Assembly (NCBI GenBank): GCA_036130055.1
Contig: JAYYOR010000021.1
Coordinates: 4,467 to 68,466 of the forward strand
Source: TMED69 sp036130055
Lineage (GTDB): Bacteria; Pseudomonadota; Gammaproteobacteria; Ga0077536
Length of the DNA stretch: 64,000 nt
Direction: 5' to 3'
Shown one piece after another: positions 1 to 10,195 of this stretch. The notes below the pieces were generated by a model. That model made no database searches. It was not told where the DNA came from and saw only the letters and a list, made by a program, of their open reading frames with translations. The translations under genes were made by a program, and so were the position numbers. The number at the start of each line of letters is the position of its first letter. The first letter of the stretch is position 1.

Positions 1-2
1 AT

Positions 3-239
3 TTTGAATTAGATAGCCTGAGAATGGTTGGGACATTGGAGGAATCGGGTAAATTATGGGGTATAATTAGGGACCAAGATGGCCTTGTCTATAAAGTATC
101 AAGAGGGAATTACATGGGTCGTAATTACGGTAAAATAGAGAGAATCAGCGAAGGGGAAATTAGTTTACGAGAAATCATACAAAGCCCTGGCGGAAAATGG
201 GCAGAAAGAACTGCGAGATTATCACTTGAGGAAGAATAA
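3..239 (+). CDS. pilP: PilP, type IV pilus inner-membrane lipoprotein (3' part only)
   Basis: C-terminal part of PilP, the periplasmic lipoprotein that links the PilN/PilO inner-membrane complex to the PilQ secretin. The frame is open from base 3, so the gene starts left of the window; the ATG at 24 is an internal methionine. Reading from the edge gives FELDSLRMVGTLE, then an IRD..GLVYKVSRGNYMGRNYGKI stretch, which is the conserved C-terminal beta domain of PilP. The stop lies 15 bases before pilQ, as expected in a pilMNOPQ operon. What is seen is about 78 codons; the lipobox and N-terminal linker are outside the window. Confidence 0.9.
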   Translation, partial: FELDSLRMVGTLEESGKLWGIIRDQDGLVYKVSRGNYMGRNYGKIERISEGEISLREIIQSPGGKWAERTARLSLEEE

Positions 240-254
240 TAGGAGAGAATTCGG

Positions 255-2327
255 ATGATTAGTGAGCAAAATCGTTTATATACTGTATTAACTTTAACAG
301 TATTACTGTCTTCAAGCCAGACCTTTGCAGAAAATTTAATAAAAGATATAGAATTCAATAAAACTGAATTAGGTTCGGAAATTATTATTTTAAAAAGCGG
401 TTCCAACCAAGAGGAGCCTAAAATTTTTACTACTCAAACACCGGCAACCATCGCAATTGATTTCCACAACACGCGCCTCGCACTTGACAATAACCGAATA
501 GAAATAGGTGAGAAAAACATACGAAATGTAATCGCCGTAGAAACCCAAAAAAAATCAAGGGTTATAGTAGATTTAAAAAGCTTAGCTCCTTATGAAGTTA
601 AGAATACGAATAATAAGACTTATTTGTTAGTCTCAAATTCGGAACTGGAAGAACCCAACACCTACAACTCAATGCAGGGGGCTGCGTCAATTGATAAAAT
701 TGATTTTGAAATAACCAAAGACGGGAAAAGCAGAGTAATTATAGATCTTTCGCAAGCTGATGTAGATATCGATATAGCTGAGGCAGGAAATAATATTAAT
801 GTGAAATTACCCGGGCTCAAAGTGTCTAAAAATTTAGCGCGCGAAATCGACGTTTCAGATTTAAATGGTCAAGTTATATTGATTGCCCTGCAAAAAGCTA
901 ACGAAGATGCTCCATTATTGAAGATATACAACAAATCAAAATCAGAATTTTCGACTTATCAGACCGATAAACAGCTAGTGATTGAAGTTGAGCCGAAACT
1001 AAAAAATGAGTTAGAGGTGGAAAGCATTCAAAGTGAATTTACTGGCGAAAAATTATCTTTAAACTTTCAAGATATTGAAGTTAGGGCAATACTTCAGCTC
1101 CTAGCTGATTTTACCGACAAAAATCTAGTTGCCAGTGACTCAGTAGGTGGCAGTCTGACCCTTCGTCTAAAAAACGTTCCCTGGGACCAAGCCCTTGATA
1201 TTATTTTGAAAGCGAGGGGTCTTGGTAAGCGCGAGGTAGGCAACGTTATGATGGTAGCCCCGCAAGAAGAGCTGACCGCTCGTGAAAGACTAGAAATGGA
1301 GAGTAAGCAACAATACTTAGAACTTAGTCCTTTAAAAACTGAATTTATTCAAGTCAATTATGCAAAAGCCTCTGATATGGCAAGTATTATTAAAGACGAA
1401 GCAAATAATCTTATTTCTGAGCGGGGCAATGTGAGCGTTGACGAAAGGACTAATACCTTGTTAGTTCAAGAAACCAGTGAATATCTAAAAGAAATAAAAA
1501 CAATTCTAAAAGCATTAGATATCCCTGTGAAACAAGTGCAAATCGAATCGAAAATTGTGATCGCAAATGATGACTTTTCTAGAGGACTCGGTGTAAAACT
1601 TGGCTATAGCTTACGAACGTCTCCATTAGTCTTAGACGGTGCCAAAACAAATAACAGTGTAATTGTGGGTGGTGGTATTGGCGGCGACACCGCGGTTTCT
1701 ACAGGAACTGGATTTCTCAATGCTGATAATTCGTCAACTCCTCAGGAAAACTATCAGGTATCTTTACCAATAACTTCGCCGACCGGCGCTCTAAAAATGT
1801 TTGTCGGAAGACAAGGTAGCTATCTACTTAATTTAGAATTACAGGCAGCTCAGGCGGAAGGAAAAGGGGAAATTATCTCATCACCCACAGTCATAACAGC
1901 TAATCAAAGAGAAGCAACTATCGAATCAGGAACCGAAATTCCCTACCTTGAAGCCTCTTCGAGTGGAGCAACATCCGTAGCCTTTAAAAAGGCTGTTTTG
2001 AGTTTGAAAGTAACCCCTCAAATAACACCTGACAAAAGAATAATTATGGATTTACGTGTTAATAAGGATTCAGTAGGGACTATCTTTTCGGGTATACCAA
2101 GTATAGATACTAACAATCTTATTACTCAAGTTCTTGTAGAAGATGGAGAAACCGTGGTTCTCGGCGGAGTATATGAAACCACAGATACAAATAACAGAGG
2201 CTCAATACCTCTGCTAGGCGACATTCCGATGTTAGGGGTTCTTTTCAGAAACAAAACAAAAACTCAAAAGAAAAAAGAACTTCTCGTTTTTATTACACCA
2301 CAAATAATAGATCAAACTTCTAAATAG
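255..2327 (+). CDS. pilQ: PilQ, type IV pilus outer-membrane secretin
   Basis: Forms the outer-membrane channel through which the type IV pilus passes. The 690-residue protein has a signal peptide with likely cleavage after Ala25 (SQTFA), two AMIN-type peptidoglycan-binding regions (roughly 30-125 and 140-235), a secretin/TonB short N-terminal domain near 270-320 (FQDIEVRAILQLLADFTDKN), an N1 domain around 355-430, and the secretin barrel from about 500 to the end. The C-terminal signature IPLLGDIPMLGVLFRNK and the ending ELLVFITPQII are typical. The ATG is preceded by AGGAGAG at good spacing. It follows pilP directly and precedes aroK-aroB, the usual order in Pseudomonas-like genomes. Length and domains look complete. 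Confidence 0.96.
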   Translation: MISEQNRLYTVLTLTVLLSSSQTFAENLIKDIEFNKTELGSEIIILKSGSNQEEPKIFTTQTPATIAIDFHNTRLALDNNRIEIGEKNIRNVIAVETQKKSRVIVDLKSLAPYEVKNTNNKTYLLVSNSELEEPNTYNSMQGAASIDKIDFEITKDGKSRVIIDLSQADVDIDIAEAGNNINVKLPGLKVSKNLAREIDVSDLNGQVILIALQKANEDAPLLKIYNKSKSEFSTYQTDKQLVIEVEPKLKNELEVESIQSEFTGEKLSLNFQDIEVRAILQLLADFTDKNLVASDSVGGSLTLRLKNVPWDQALDIILKARGLGKREVGNVMMVAPQEELTARERLEMESKQQYLELSPLKTEFIQVNYAKASDMASIIKDEANNLISERGNVSVDERTNTLLVQETSEYLKEIKTILKALDIPVKQVQIESKIVIANDDFSRGLGVKLGYSLRTSPLVLDGAKTNNSVIVGGGIGGDTAVSTGTGFLNADNSSTPQENYQVSLPITSPTGALKMFVGRQGSYLLNLELQAAQAEGKGEIISSPTVITANQREATIESGTEIPYLEASSSGATSVAFKKAVLSLKVTPQITPDKRIIMDLRVNKDSVGTIFSGIPSIDTNNLITQVLVEDGETVVLGGVYETTDTNNRGSIPLLGDIPMLGVLFRNKTKTQKKKELLVFITPQIIDQTSK

Positions 2328-2358
2328 TAACCATATTAATGATAAAGATTAGTAACTC

Positions 2359-2889
2359 GTGAGCAGAACAATATCTCAACGTTACTCTTTAATCGGCCCA
2401 ATGGGCGCTGGCAAAACAACCGTTGGTATGAGTTTATCCTCAGCTTTGAACTATAAATTTATTGACATGGACAAAGAAATTGAAAGGAGTACTGGAGCCG
2501 AAATTTCTTTGATTTTTGAAAAAGAGGGCGAAGCAGGGTTTAGAAAGAGAGAGAAAAGACTACTGGATAGTCTTCTGACCAAAACGTGTATAGTTATCTC
2601 TACAGGAGGTGGGATTATTACGGACCATCAAAATCGAGAAGCTTTAAAAAAAACCACTACTGTAATTTACCTACAATGCGATCCAATGACCAGCTTAAGC
2701 AGAACAAAAAATGATCGGAAGAGACCATTACTCCAAAACTCGGATCCTTTGAGTAAACTAGAAGAACTTTTTAAGGTAAGAGAAAATTTTTACTTTGAAA
2801 CAGCTCACCACACTATCAATGTTAATAATCTATCTTCAAAAGCCGTTTTAACAAAAATTTTAAAAACGTTACAAAATGGAAATAGTTAA
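2359..2889 (+). CDS. aroK: Shikimate kinase AroK
   Basis: Phosphorylates shikimate with ATP at the 3-OH, step five of the chorismate pathway, in the cytosol. The Walker A loop GPMGAGKTT lies at residues 13-21; FIDMDKEIE (shikimate-binding Asp), the GFRKREKRLL arginine region and STGGGII follow in the order of the family, and the LID arginine sits in NDRKRPLL. The 176-residue length is normal. I take the GTG at 2359 as start because it places the P-loop at the usual distance; the ribosome binding site is weak. The end overlaps aroB by 14 bases, so the two are translationally coupled. Confidence 0.95.
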   Translation: MSRTISQRYSLIGPMGAGKTTVGMSLSSALNYKFIDMDKEIERSTGAEISLIFEKEGEAGFRKREKRLLDSLLTKTCIVISTGGGIITDHQNREALKKTTTVIYLQCDPMTSLSRTKNDRKRPLLQNSDPLSKLEELFKVRENFYFETAHHTINVNNLSSKAVLTKILKTLQNGNS

Positions 2890-3946
2890 AGTCACGTTAT
2901 CAAACAATGAGTATGAAATTCTAATTGGGGATGGAGTTATAGAATCTTTATCGTCAATGAAAGAAATTTTTAAGTCAAAAAAAATTTTAGTACTTACTGA
3001 CAAAAATATCGCAACACTATACAACGACAAAATACAGAAGTTTATTAATCCACGAAATCACTTTAAATACGTTCTTGATCCTGGTGAAGAACAAAAAAAT
3101 TTATATAACTTTGAACGCATTCTTGAATTTATGTTAACTAAAAATTTTGATAGAGACTCGTTAATTGTCGCTTTTGGTGGAGGGGTTATAGGAGACTTAG
3201 GGGGATTTGTTGCTTCCTGTTATCAAAGAGGAATTAATGTTATACAAATTCCAACAACATTATTAGCCCAAGTTGATTCATCTGTTGGAGGAAAAACAGC
3301 TGTTAACCATGTATTAGGAAAAAACATGATTGGCACCTTTCATCAGCCGTTAAGAGTAATTTGCGACGTTTCTTTTCTAGAAACACTTCCACAGAGGGAA
3401 TACATATCTGGGATCGCCGAAATAATAAAATATGGCGTAATAGGCGATTTAAAATTTTTTAACTGGTTAGAACAGAATACTAGCAAATTATTAAGACGAG
3501 ATAGCCAAACTCTCAAATACGCAGTAAAACGCTCATGCGAGAACAAAAAAGATATAGTCAATGAAGATGAAAAAGAAAAAGGGAAACGGGCATTACTTAA
3601 TTTTGGACATACATTTGGTCATGCGGTGGAAAATCTTACCGGCTATAACACCTGGCTACATGGGGAGGCAGTTTCCATAGGAATGTGCATGGCCGCTAAA
3701 TTATCAAAAGACCTAGGACTGATAGATCAAGAATCATCTGAGCGGGTTATAAATTTATTAAAAAAATACGGCCTCCCAGTAAAAAGCGATTCATTGTTCG
3801 ATGTAAAAAAATTTCTTGATGTAATGTCACTTGATAAGAAAAATCACGACGGTAAAATTAACTTAATTCTTTTAAACGACCTAGGGTTTGCGGTAAAAAA
3901 GTCGGATATACCAACTAAAATGATAGTAGGGGTAATTAACGGCTGA
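2876..3946 (+). CDS. aroB: 3-dehydroquinate synthase AroB
   Basis: Converts DAHP to 3-dehydroquinate, the second step of the shikimate pathway, using NAD and a divalent metal. Visible family hallmarks are the nucleotide-binding GGGVIGDLGGFVAS, the IPTTLLAQVDSSVGGKT segment, and the metal ligands in GIAEIIKYG (Glu), GHTFGHAVE and LHGEAVSIGM (His). Length 356 residues, normal for the family. The ATG lies inside the last codons of aroK (14-base overlap). In related gammaproteobacteria damX normally follows; here the next gene is gltB after 193 non-coding bases. Confidence 0.96.
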   Translation: MEIVKVTLSNNEYEILIGDGVIESLSSMKEIFKSKKILVLTDKNIATLYNDKIQKFINPRNHFKYVLDPGEEQKNLYNFERILEFMLTKNFDRDSLIVAFGGGVIGDLGGFVASCYQRGINVIQIPTTLLAQVDSSVGGKTAVNHVLGKNMIGTFHQPLRVICDVSFLETLPQREYISGIAEIIKYGVIGDLKFFNWLEQNTSKLLRRDSQTLKYAVKRSCENKKDIVNEDEKEKGKRALLNFGHTFGHAVENLTGYNTWLHGEAVSIGMCMAAKLSKDLGLIDQESSERVINLLKKYGLPVKSDSLFDVKKFLDVMSLDKKNHDGKINLILLNDLGFAVKKSDIPTKMIVGVING

Positions 3947-4051
3947 AATCAAAAAATAGAAAATCATGTTATTTAGCTTCATTTCATAGCAATTAATGAC
4001 TTTATTAGATAGATTGTTTCGATTTTAGCAAGTTAACATCAATGAAAGATG

Positions 4052-4078
4052 GCGACACCTGCGTTTAATTAGTATAAT
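4052..4078 (+). promoter_or_regulatory. Candidate sigma70 promoter for gltBD
   Basis: A perfect TATAAT at 4073-4078 lies in the only sizeable non-coding gap in this area (3947-4139). Upstream, GCGACA at 4052-4057 matches four of six -35 positions at 15-base spacing; TGGCGA at 4050-4055 would give 17 bases but a poorer match. The predicted start of transcription near 4085 leaves a leader of about 55 bases before gltB. No NtrC, Lrp or other operator was recognised. Assignment is by pattern only. Confidence 0.4.
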
Positions 4079-4139
4079 GTGTTCTATATTACGTTTTTCT
4101 TCGTAATAAGTCTGAATTACTCTGGAGAACACTCTATCG

Positions 4140-7100
4140 ATGAATAACGATAGCAACTACTTAGCGCCAAAAACTGCCAAAACAGGCTCAAATTCTTCGA
4201 AGGGACTCTACGATCCGTCTTTTGAGCACGATTCGTGCGGCATCGGTTTTCTCGCAAATTTAGACGGCAAATCTGAACGAAAAATCGTTGAGCACGCTTT
4301 AACAATATCCGAAAGATTAGAACACAGGGGCGGCTGTGGATGTGAAGATAACACAGGAGACGGTGCCGGATTGCTTATCCAGATGCCTGATGAATTTTTC
4401 CGTACGATTCTTAATGAGCAAGAAATACAACTCCCGAAAGCGGGACAATATGGATCTGGTATGGTTTTTCTTTCGCAAAATTCTGACCAAAGAAAAAAAC
4501 AAAAAAGCCTTATTGAGTCAATCTGCGAAGATGAAAACCAACAAGTCTTCTTCTGGAGGAACGTACCTATAAATGACGACGAAATCGGACCTACAGCAAA
4601 AAACGCTAGGCCGTTTGTCGAACAGATTTTTATAAAATCTTGTTATGATGTATCTAGCCAGCTTGCATTTGAACGAAAGTTGTTCGTAATCAGGAAATTA
4701 GTAGAACAGCGAGTATCAAAGGATGCATCGCTTGGTCAGTGTTATTTTTCTAGCTTATCCAGTCGCACCTTTTGTTATAAAGGGATGTTACTTGGAAAAC
4801 AACTCAGAGGTACCTTTCCAGACCTCAATTCCCCCGAATTTAAAAGCGCAATAGCATTGGTACACCAAAGATTTTCGACAAATACATTTCCTTCTTGGGC
4901 TTTGGCACAACCCTTTAGATTTGTCGCTCACAACGGGGAAATAAACACCGTTCGGGGAAATCGAAATTGGATGGCCGCTCGAGAAAGTCTTTGCGACTCC
5001 AAAGACTTCGGGGAAGATTTAAAGAAGGTATTTCCAGTTATATCTCAAGGGAACTCAGACTCAGCATCTTTTGATGAGGTACTTGAATTTTTGTTTTTAA
5101 CCGGAAGACCCCTCCCACTATCTGTATTAATGATGATTCCGGAAGCGTGGAGTGGCCATGACTCGATGCCCGACGATCTGAAGGCTTTTTATGAATATCA
5201 TTCCTGTTTAATGGAGCCATGGGATGGACCAGCTTCACTAGTCTTTACTGACGGACAAGTTGTTGGCGCAGTACTTGATAGAAACGGACTCAGACCGTCA
5301 AGGTATTACGTAACCAAAGATAATATGGTGGTTTTGGCGTCTGAGGTTGGCGTACTCGATATCCCTCCTGAAAACATAAAGTACAAGGAACGTCTCAGGC
5401 CTGGAAGAATTTTTCTCGTTGATACAGTTGAAGGCAGGATAATCGAAGATACTGAACTTAAAAATAAATATGCCGGCCAAAAACCTTACAGACAGTGGTT
5501 AAATCAGGGGATTATAAGATTAGATGATTTACCGCTAAACAAACCTACTACCCCGGAGGTAAACCGAACCACGCTTATCGAAAAACAAATGATTTTTGGA
5601 TACACGGATGAGGACCTAAAACTCCTTATGCAGCCAATGGCCGAAAACGGAGTTGAGGCGACCGGTTCGATGGGAACCGACAGTGCATTAGCAATTCTTT
5701 CAAAACGTTCCCGTTCACTATTTGATTACTTTAAACAACTGTTTGCTCAAGTTACCAACCCACCCATAGATGGAATCAGAGAAGAACTTGTTACACAAAC
5801 TTGCGACCTGGTAGGACCCAGTCAAAATCTATTGCAGCCCGATAAAAATAGCTGCAAAAAAATCTACTTGGATTCTCTAGTGATCAAGAATGAAGAATTT
5901 GCAAAATTAGAAAATCTCAACAACGGAGGCTTAAGTTCCGTACAGATTCCGATTACCTATGAAATCGAAAAAGGAACGAAGGGTCTTGAAGATGCCATCT
6001 CTAAGATTTGCCAAAAAGCTAACGAAGAGGCGAACAAAAAGAATTCTTTCATAATTTTAACCGATAAAAATGCTAGTCAAGACTTAGCGCCTATTCCTAG
6101 CGCCCTTGTGGTTTCAGCTGTACATCACCACTTGATTGAAAAAGGCAATAGGATGAAAACAGCCATTTTAATTCAATCAGGTGAACCACGAGAAGTTCAT
6201 CATTTTGCGGTGTTGATAGGATACGGGGCTGACGCAGTTAACCCATATCTTGCCTTTGATTCGCTTGAGGCGATGTTAATAAATGATAGTGAATTTTCAA
6301 AAAAAATCCGCGCTCAAAAAAATAACTTCAAGTTAGTTGCCCCAGATAACTATGTAAAAGCAGTGAATAAAGGACTGGTCAAAGTAATGTCCAAAATGGG
6401 CATATCAAGTGTTCAATCATACAGAGGAGCTCAAATTTTTGAAGCGATAGGACTCAACTCTGAGCTCGTAAACAAATACTTCAAGGGCACACCAAGCCGA
6501 ATAGAAGGGATAGATCTCGAGACACTACATCAAGAAATTTGTATGAAATATTTAAAAGCATTTCCTAAGAGGGGTTCGACCAAACCCCGACTTGACTCCG
6601 GTGGGGAATACCAATGGCGTCGAGACGGTGAATATCATCTGTTTAATCCGGAAACTGTATTCAAATTACAACATGCCACCCAGCAAGGAAGATATGACAT
6701 ATTTAAAGAATATTCTGAACTCGTAGATGAGCAGTCAAAAAATCGCTCAACCTTAAGAGGCTTGTTTAAATTTAAACCAACCAGTCCAATACCTATAGAG
6801 GAAGTAGAATCCGCTCACCACATAATGAAGCGATTCCATACTGGGGCAATGTCATATGGTTCCATCAGCGGGGAGGCCCATGAGACTCTAGCTGTAGCTC
6901 TTAATCGAGTTGGCGGTAAATCAAACACCGGAGAGGGTGGAGAAGACCCAGCGAGATTTAAACCAGACAAGAATGGAGATTTAAAACGAAGCGCGATAAA
7001 ACAAGTAGCTTCAGGAAGGTTCGGGGTAACAAGTGAATATTTAGTAAATTCTGATGACATCCAAATAAAAATGGCTCAAGGAGCTAAACCTGGAGAAGGC

Positions 7101-8753
7101 GGGCAACTTCCAGGACATAAAGTATATCCTTGGGTAGCAAAAGTAAGGGGTTCTACTCCAGGAGTAGGCTTAATCTCTCCACCACCTCACCATGATATTT
7201 ATTCAATCGAGGACTTAGCCCAACTTATACATGATTTAAAAAATTCAAATCCTGAAGCCAGAGTCCATGTTAAACTAGTTTCTGAAGTAGGGGTCGGTAC
7301 AGTCGCTGCAGGTGTCGCTAAAGCACATTCTGACGTCGTACTAATTTCAGGTTACGACGGAGGCACTGGCGCTTCGCCCGTTACATCTTTGAAACATGCG
7401 GGCGTTCCTTGGGAGCTAGGGTTAGCGGAAACGCAACAAGTATTGATCGAAAATAATTTAAGAGACCGAATAACAGTTCAAGTCGATGGACAAATGAAAA
7501 CTGCAAGGGACTGCATCATAGGAGCAATGCTCGGCGCGGAGGAATTCGGTTTTTCCACAGCACCATTGGTTGTAATGGGCTGTATAATGATGAGAGTCTG
7601 CCATCTCAACACTTGTCCTGTTGGTGTTGCAACACAAGATCCTGAACTCAGAAAAAAATTCGCTGGGAAACCTGAATTCGTGGAAAACTTTTTTCAATTC
7701 ATCGCGGAAGAAATGAGAGAGATCATGGCATCATTAGGAGTTAGAAGTATAGATAAGCTCATAGGCCAAGTAGAATATTTAGATTATGAACCGGCACTCG
7801 ATCACTGGAAAGCAAAAGGGCTGAATTTAAGTTCCATTCTTAAGGCACCGCCCTCAGATTACAAAGGGGCGCGTTACAGAACAAAACATCAAAATCATAA
7901 ACTTGAAAAATCTCTGGATGCAACCAAAATTCTTGATATTTGTAAGGATGCAATCGAAAAGAAGAAACCCGTGCAGGCAGAATTAGAGATAAAAAGCACT
8001 AATCGCACTGTTGGCACAATACTTGGATACGAAATAACCAAAAAATATGGCGGGGAAGGACTCCCTCAAGATACTATTAGGTTAAAGTTTCATGGTTCCG
8101 CTGGTCAAAGTTTTGGCGCATTCGTTCCAAATGGTGTAACAATGTATGTTGAGGGCGACGCAAACGATTACGTCGGCAAAGGACTTTCAGGAGGTAAAAT
8201 CGTAATATATCCTCCGAAGTCTTCAACGTTTGTTGCTGAACACAATATACTTATCGGAAATGTCGTTTTATATGGCGCAACCTCAGGAGAAGCTTATTTC
8301 AGAGGGGTCGCAGGCGAGAGATTTGCTGTTAGGAATAGTGGCGCAAGTGCTGTCGTTGAAGGTGTCGGAGATCATGGTTGCGAATACATGACCGGCGGTG
8401 AAGTAGTAATTCTTGGACCCACAGGAAGAAACTTTGCAGCAGGAATGTCGGGAGGCTTAGCATTTGTTTACGATCCCGCAGAACAGTTATCAAATCTGTG
8501 TAATCACCAAATGATTGATGTTGAGGCTGTTCCCGATGAAAAAACAGAAAATTTGAAAAATAAAATCGAATCCCATGTCCGCTATACCAACAGCCATATA
8601 GGAAAAAAAATTCTAGACCACTGGGAAGAAAGCCGTAATTATTTCAAACTCGTTATTCCAAAAGATTATAAGCGGGTTTTACAAGCAATTGAAAAAGCAG
8701 AATTAGAAGGAACGCCAAAAGACGAAGCAATAATGGAGGCTGCACATGGCTGA
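4140..8753 (+). CDS. gltB: Glutamate synthase (NADPH) large subunit GltB
   Basis: Transfers the amide nitrogen of glutamine to 2-oxoglutarate to make two glutamates, together with GltD. At 1537 residues it is full length. The glutaminase domain starts at Cys33 (HDSCGIGF) after a short propeptide that would be removed to expose the catalytic cysteine. The central and FMN domains follow, with AQGAKPGEGGQLPG and SGYDGGTGASP, then the 3Fe-4S cysteines at 1148, 1154 and 1159 (GCIMMRVCHLNTC), and a C-terminal beta-helix rich in GXXGXXXG repeats. The ATG has a TGGAG ribosome site. It overlaps gltD by 8 bases. Confidence 0.97.
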   Translation: MNNDSNYLAPKTAKTGSNSSKGLYDPSFEHDSCGIGFLANLDGKSERKIVEHALTISERLEHRGGCGCEDNTGDGAGLLIQMPDEFFRTILNEQEIQLPKAGQYGSGMVFLSQNSDQRKKQKSLIESICEDENQQVFFWRNVPINDDEIGPTAKNARPFVEQIFIKSCYDVSSQLAFERKLFVIRKLVEQRVSKDASLGQCYFSSLSSRTFCYKGMLLGKQLRGTFPDLNSPEFKSAIALVHQRFSTNTFPSWALAQPFRFVAHNGEINTVRGNRNWMAARESLCDSKDFGEDLKKVFPVISQGNSDSASFDEVLEFLFLTGRPLPLSVLMMIPEAWSGHDSMPDDLKAFYEYHSCLMEPWDGPASLVFTDGQVVGAVLDRNGLRPSRYYVTKDNMVVLASEVGVLDIPPENIKYKERLRPGRIFLVDTVEGRIIEDTELKNKYAGQKPYRQWLNQGIIRLDDLPLNKPTTPEVNRTTLIEKQMIFGYTDEDLKLLMQPMAENGVEATGSMGTDSALAILSKRSRSLFDYFKQLFAQVTNPPIDGIREELVTQTCDLVGPSQNLLQPDKNSCKKIYLDSLVIKNEEFAKLENLNNGGLSSVQIPITYEIEKGTKGLEDAISKICQKANEEANKKNSFIILTDKNASQDLAPIPSALVVSAVHHHLIEKGNRMKTAILIQSGEPREVHHFAVLIGYGADAVNPYLAFDSLEAMLINDSEFSKKIRAQKNNFKLVAPDNYVKAVNKGLVKVMSKMGISSVQSYRGAQIFEAIGLNSELVNKYFKGTPSRIEGIDLETLHQEICMKYLKAFPKRGSTKPRLDSGGEYQWRRDGEYHLFNPETVFKLQHATQQGRYDIFKEYSELVDEQSKNRSTLRGLFKFKPTSPIPIEEVESAHHIMKRFHTGAMSYGSISGEAHETLAVALNRVGGKSNTGEGGEDPARFKPDKNGDLKRSAIKQVASGRFGVTSEYLVNSDDIQIKMAQGAKPGEGGQLPGHKVYPWVAKVRGSTPGVGLISPPPHHDIYSIEDLAQLIHDLKNSNPEARVHVKLVSEVGVGTVAAGVAKAHSDVVLISGYDGGTGASPVTSLKHAGVPWELGLAETQQVLIENNLRDRITVQVDGQMKTARDCIIGAMLGAEEFGFSTAPLVVMGCIMMRVCHLNTCPVGVATQDPELRKKFAGKPEFVENFFQFIAEEMREIMASLGVRSIDKLIGQVEYLDYEPALDHWKAKGLNLSSILKAPPSDYKGARYRTKHQNHKLEKSLDATKILDICKDAIEKKKPVQAELEIKSTNRTVGTILGYEITKKYGGEGLPQDTIRLKFHGSAGQSFGAFVPNGVTMYVEGDANDYVGKGLSGGKIVIYPPKSSTFVAEHNILIGNVVLYGATSGEAYFRGVAGERFAVRNSGASAVVEGVGDHGCEYMTGGEVVILGPTGRNFAAGMSGGLAFVYDPAEQLSNLCNHQMIDVEAVPDEKTENLKNKIESHVRYTNSHIGKKILDHWEESRNYFKLVIPKDYKRVLQAIEKAELEGTPKDEAIMEAAHG

Positions 8754-10191
8754 TCCGTCAGGATTCATGAAATACAGAAGAGTCAAACATCCCTATAGAC
8801 CTGTACACGAAAGAAAAGCAGACTGGAACCAGGTAATGGCAAGATTTGATTCCACCACAATAAAAGAACAAGCTTCTCGTTGTATGGATTGCGGGATTCC
8901 ATTCTGCCATAACAGCTGTCCGCTAGGAAACTTAATTCCTGAATGGAACGATCTAGCCCGAAAAAACCAATGGGAAGAAGCACTCGTAAAACTGCACGCC
9001 ACCAATAATTTCCCCGAGTTTACTGGTACACTTTGCCCAGCACCGTGCGAAGGTTCTTGTGTTCTTGGCATAAATGATCAGCCTGTATCTATCAAATCTA
9101 TTGAATTAGAAATAATTGATCGCGGCTTTGATATGAATCTCATAAAACCTTTGCCCCCTAAGAAAGAAACAAATAAAGCAGTTGCAATTATAGGCTCAGG
9201 ACCAGCAGGACTCGCCGCAGCCCAACAGTTGAGAAGAGTAGGACATGAAGTAATCGTTTTTGAAAAAGATGACCGAGCTGGAGGCCTTCTTAGATATGGC
9301 ATACCGGAATTTAAGATGGAAAAAAATGTGCTAGATCGTCGGTTAGACCAAATGAAAGCGGAAGGAGTAAAATTCTCAACTAATATGTATATAGGCAAAG
9401 ATCTACTAATAAATGATTTAAAAAAAGATTATGATGCGGTATTAATTGCTGGCGGCGCCAGCATATCAAGAGATATAAACTTACCTGGAAGGGATTTACA
9501 AGGAATACACTTTGCAATGGATTTCCTGAGTCAACAAAATCGAATTTGTGAAGGAGATGGCGTAACTGAAAATCATATTACCGCTAAGGGTAAAAATGTA
9601 GTAATAATAGGTGGAGGAGACACTGGCGCAGACTGCCTAGGTACTTCTCATAGGCAAGGAGCAAAGTCTGTGGTAAGTCTTGAGATCATGCCCAAACCAC
9701 CATCAATCAGGGGAAGTAAAAACCCTTGGCCTGAATGGCCTCGCGTTTACAGAGTAGCATCAGCTCATGAGGAAGGTGGAGAGAGAAAATATGCAATTTC
9801 AACGACTAAATTCATTGGCGATGATAATCGTCGGCTCAAAGCAATTGAAGTAGTTACAGTTGATCAAAATGAGAGGGCAAACGGGTCCTCTGAATTCATT
9901 GAAGTAAAAGGAACAAAGCGTGAAATTCCATGTGAATTGGTTTTACTAGCAATGGGATTCACAGGGCCGTATTTGTGGGACAACATTAAAGAGAGTGGTA
10001 TTAAATTTGACAACCGGCAAAATATTCAGGTTAATTCGAATTGGATGACATCGCTAGAAGGGGTGTTTTCTGCAGGTGACGCAAAGCGTGGACAATCCTT
10101 GATTGTCTGGGCAATAGCTGAGGGTCGTTCCGCAGCTAAGGCAATCGATGAATATCTTATGGGTACAAGTAATTTAGCCGCTCCCGTTTAG
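8746..10191 (+). CDS. gltD: Glutamate synthase small subunit GltD
   Basis: FAD- and NADPH-binding beta subunit that feeds electrons to GltB. The N-terminal adrenodoxin-reductase-like domain carries 4Fe-4S cysteines at 46, 49, 54 and 58 (CMDCGIPFCHNSC) and a second set in GTLCPAPCEGSC. FAD binding is shown by IIGSGPAGLAAAQQL, NADPH binding by IIGGGDTGADC, and the C-terminal FAD contact by GVFSAGDAKRGQSLIVWAI. Length 481 residues is normal. The 8-base overlap with gltB and the 4-base gap to hemE suggest one transcription unit gltB-gltD-hemE. Confidence 0.96.
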   Translation: MADPSGFMKYRRVKHPYRPVHERKADWNQVMARFDSTTIKEQASRCMDCGIPFCHNSCPLGNLIPEWNDLARKNQWEEALVKLHATNNFPEFTGTLCPAPCEGSCVLGINDQPVSIKSIELEIIDRGFDMNLIKPLPPKKETNKAVAIIGSGPAGLAAAQQLRRVGHEVIVFEKDDRAGGLLRYGIPEFKMEKNVLDRRLDQMKAEGVKFSTNMYIGKDLLINDLKKDYDAVLIAGGASISRDINLPGRDLQGIHFAMDFLSQQNRICEGDGVTENHITAKGKNVVIIGGGDTGADCLGTSHRQGAKSVVSLEIMPKPPSIRGSKNPWPEWPRVYRVASAHEEGGERKYAISTTKFIGDDNRRLKAIEVVTVDQNERANGSSEFIEVKGTKREIPCELVLLAMGFTGPYLWDNIKESGIKFDNRQNIQVNSNWMTSLEGVFSAGDAKRGQSLIVWAIAEGRSAAKAIDEYLMGTSNLAAPV

Positions 10192-10195
10192 TGGT

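Noticed and set aside
24..239. Small complete gene starting at the ATG at 24
   Set aside because: The frame is open to the window edge and the residues before the ATG continue the PilP domain, so it is the end of pilP, not a separate gene.
3947..4072. Terminator or riboswitch between aroB and gltB
   Set aside because: No stable hairpin with T run and no conserved riboswitch core could be found by eye.
6815..7697. Long open frames on the strand opposite gltB
   Set aside because: They mirror gltB codon use, have no ribosome sites or recognisable domains, and gltB is clearly coding.
8035..8051. TTGGCACAATACTTGGA as a sigma54 promoter
   Set aside because: It is inside gltB, far from any downstream gene start, and lacks the -12 GC.
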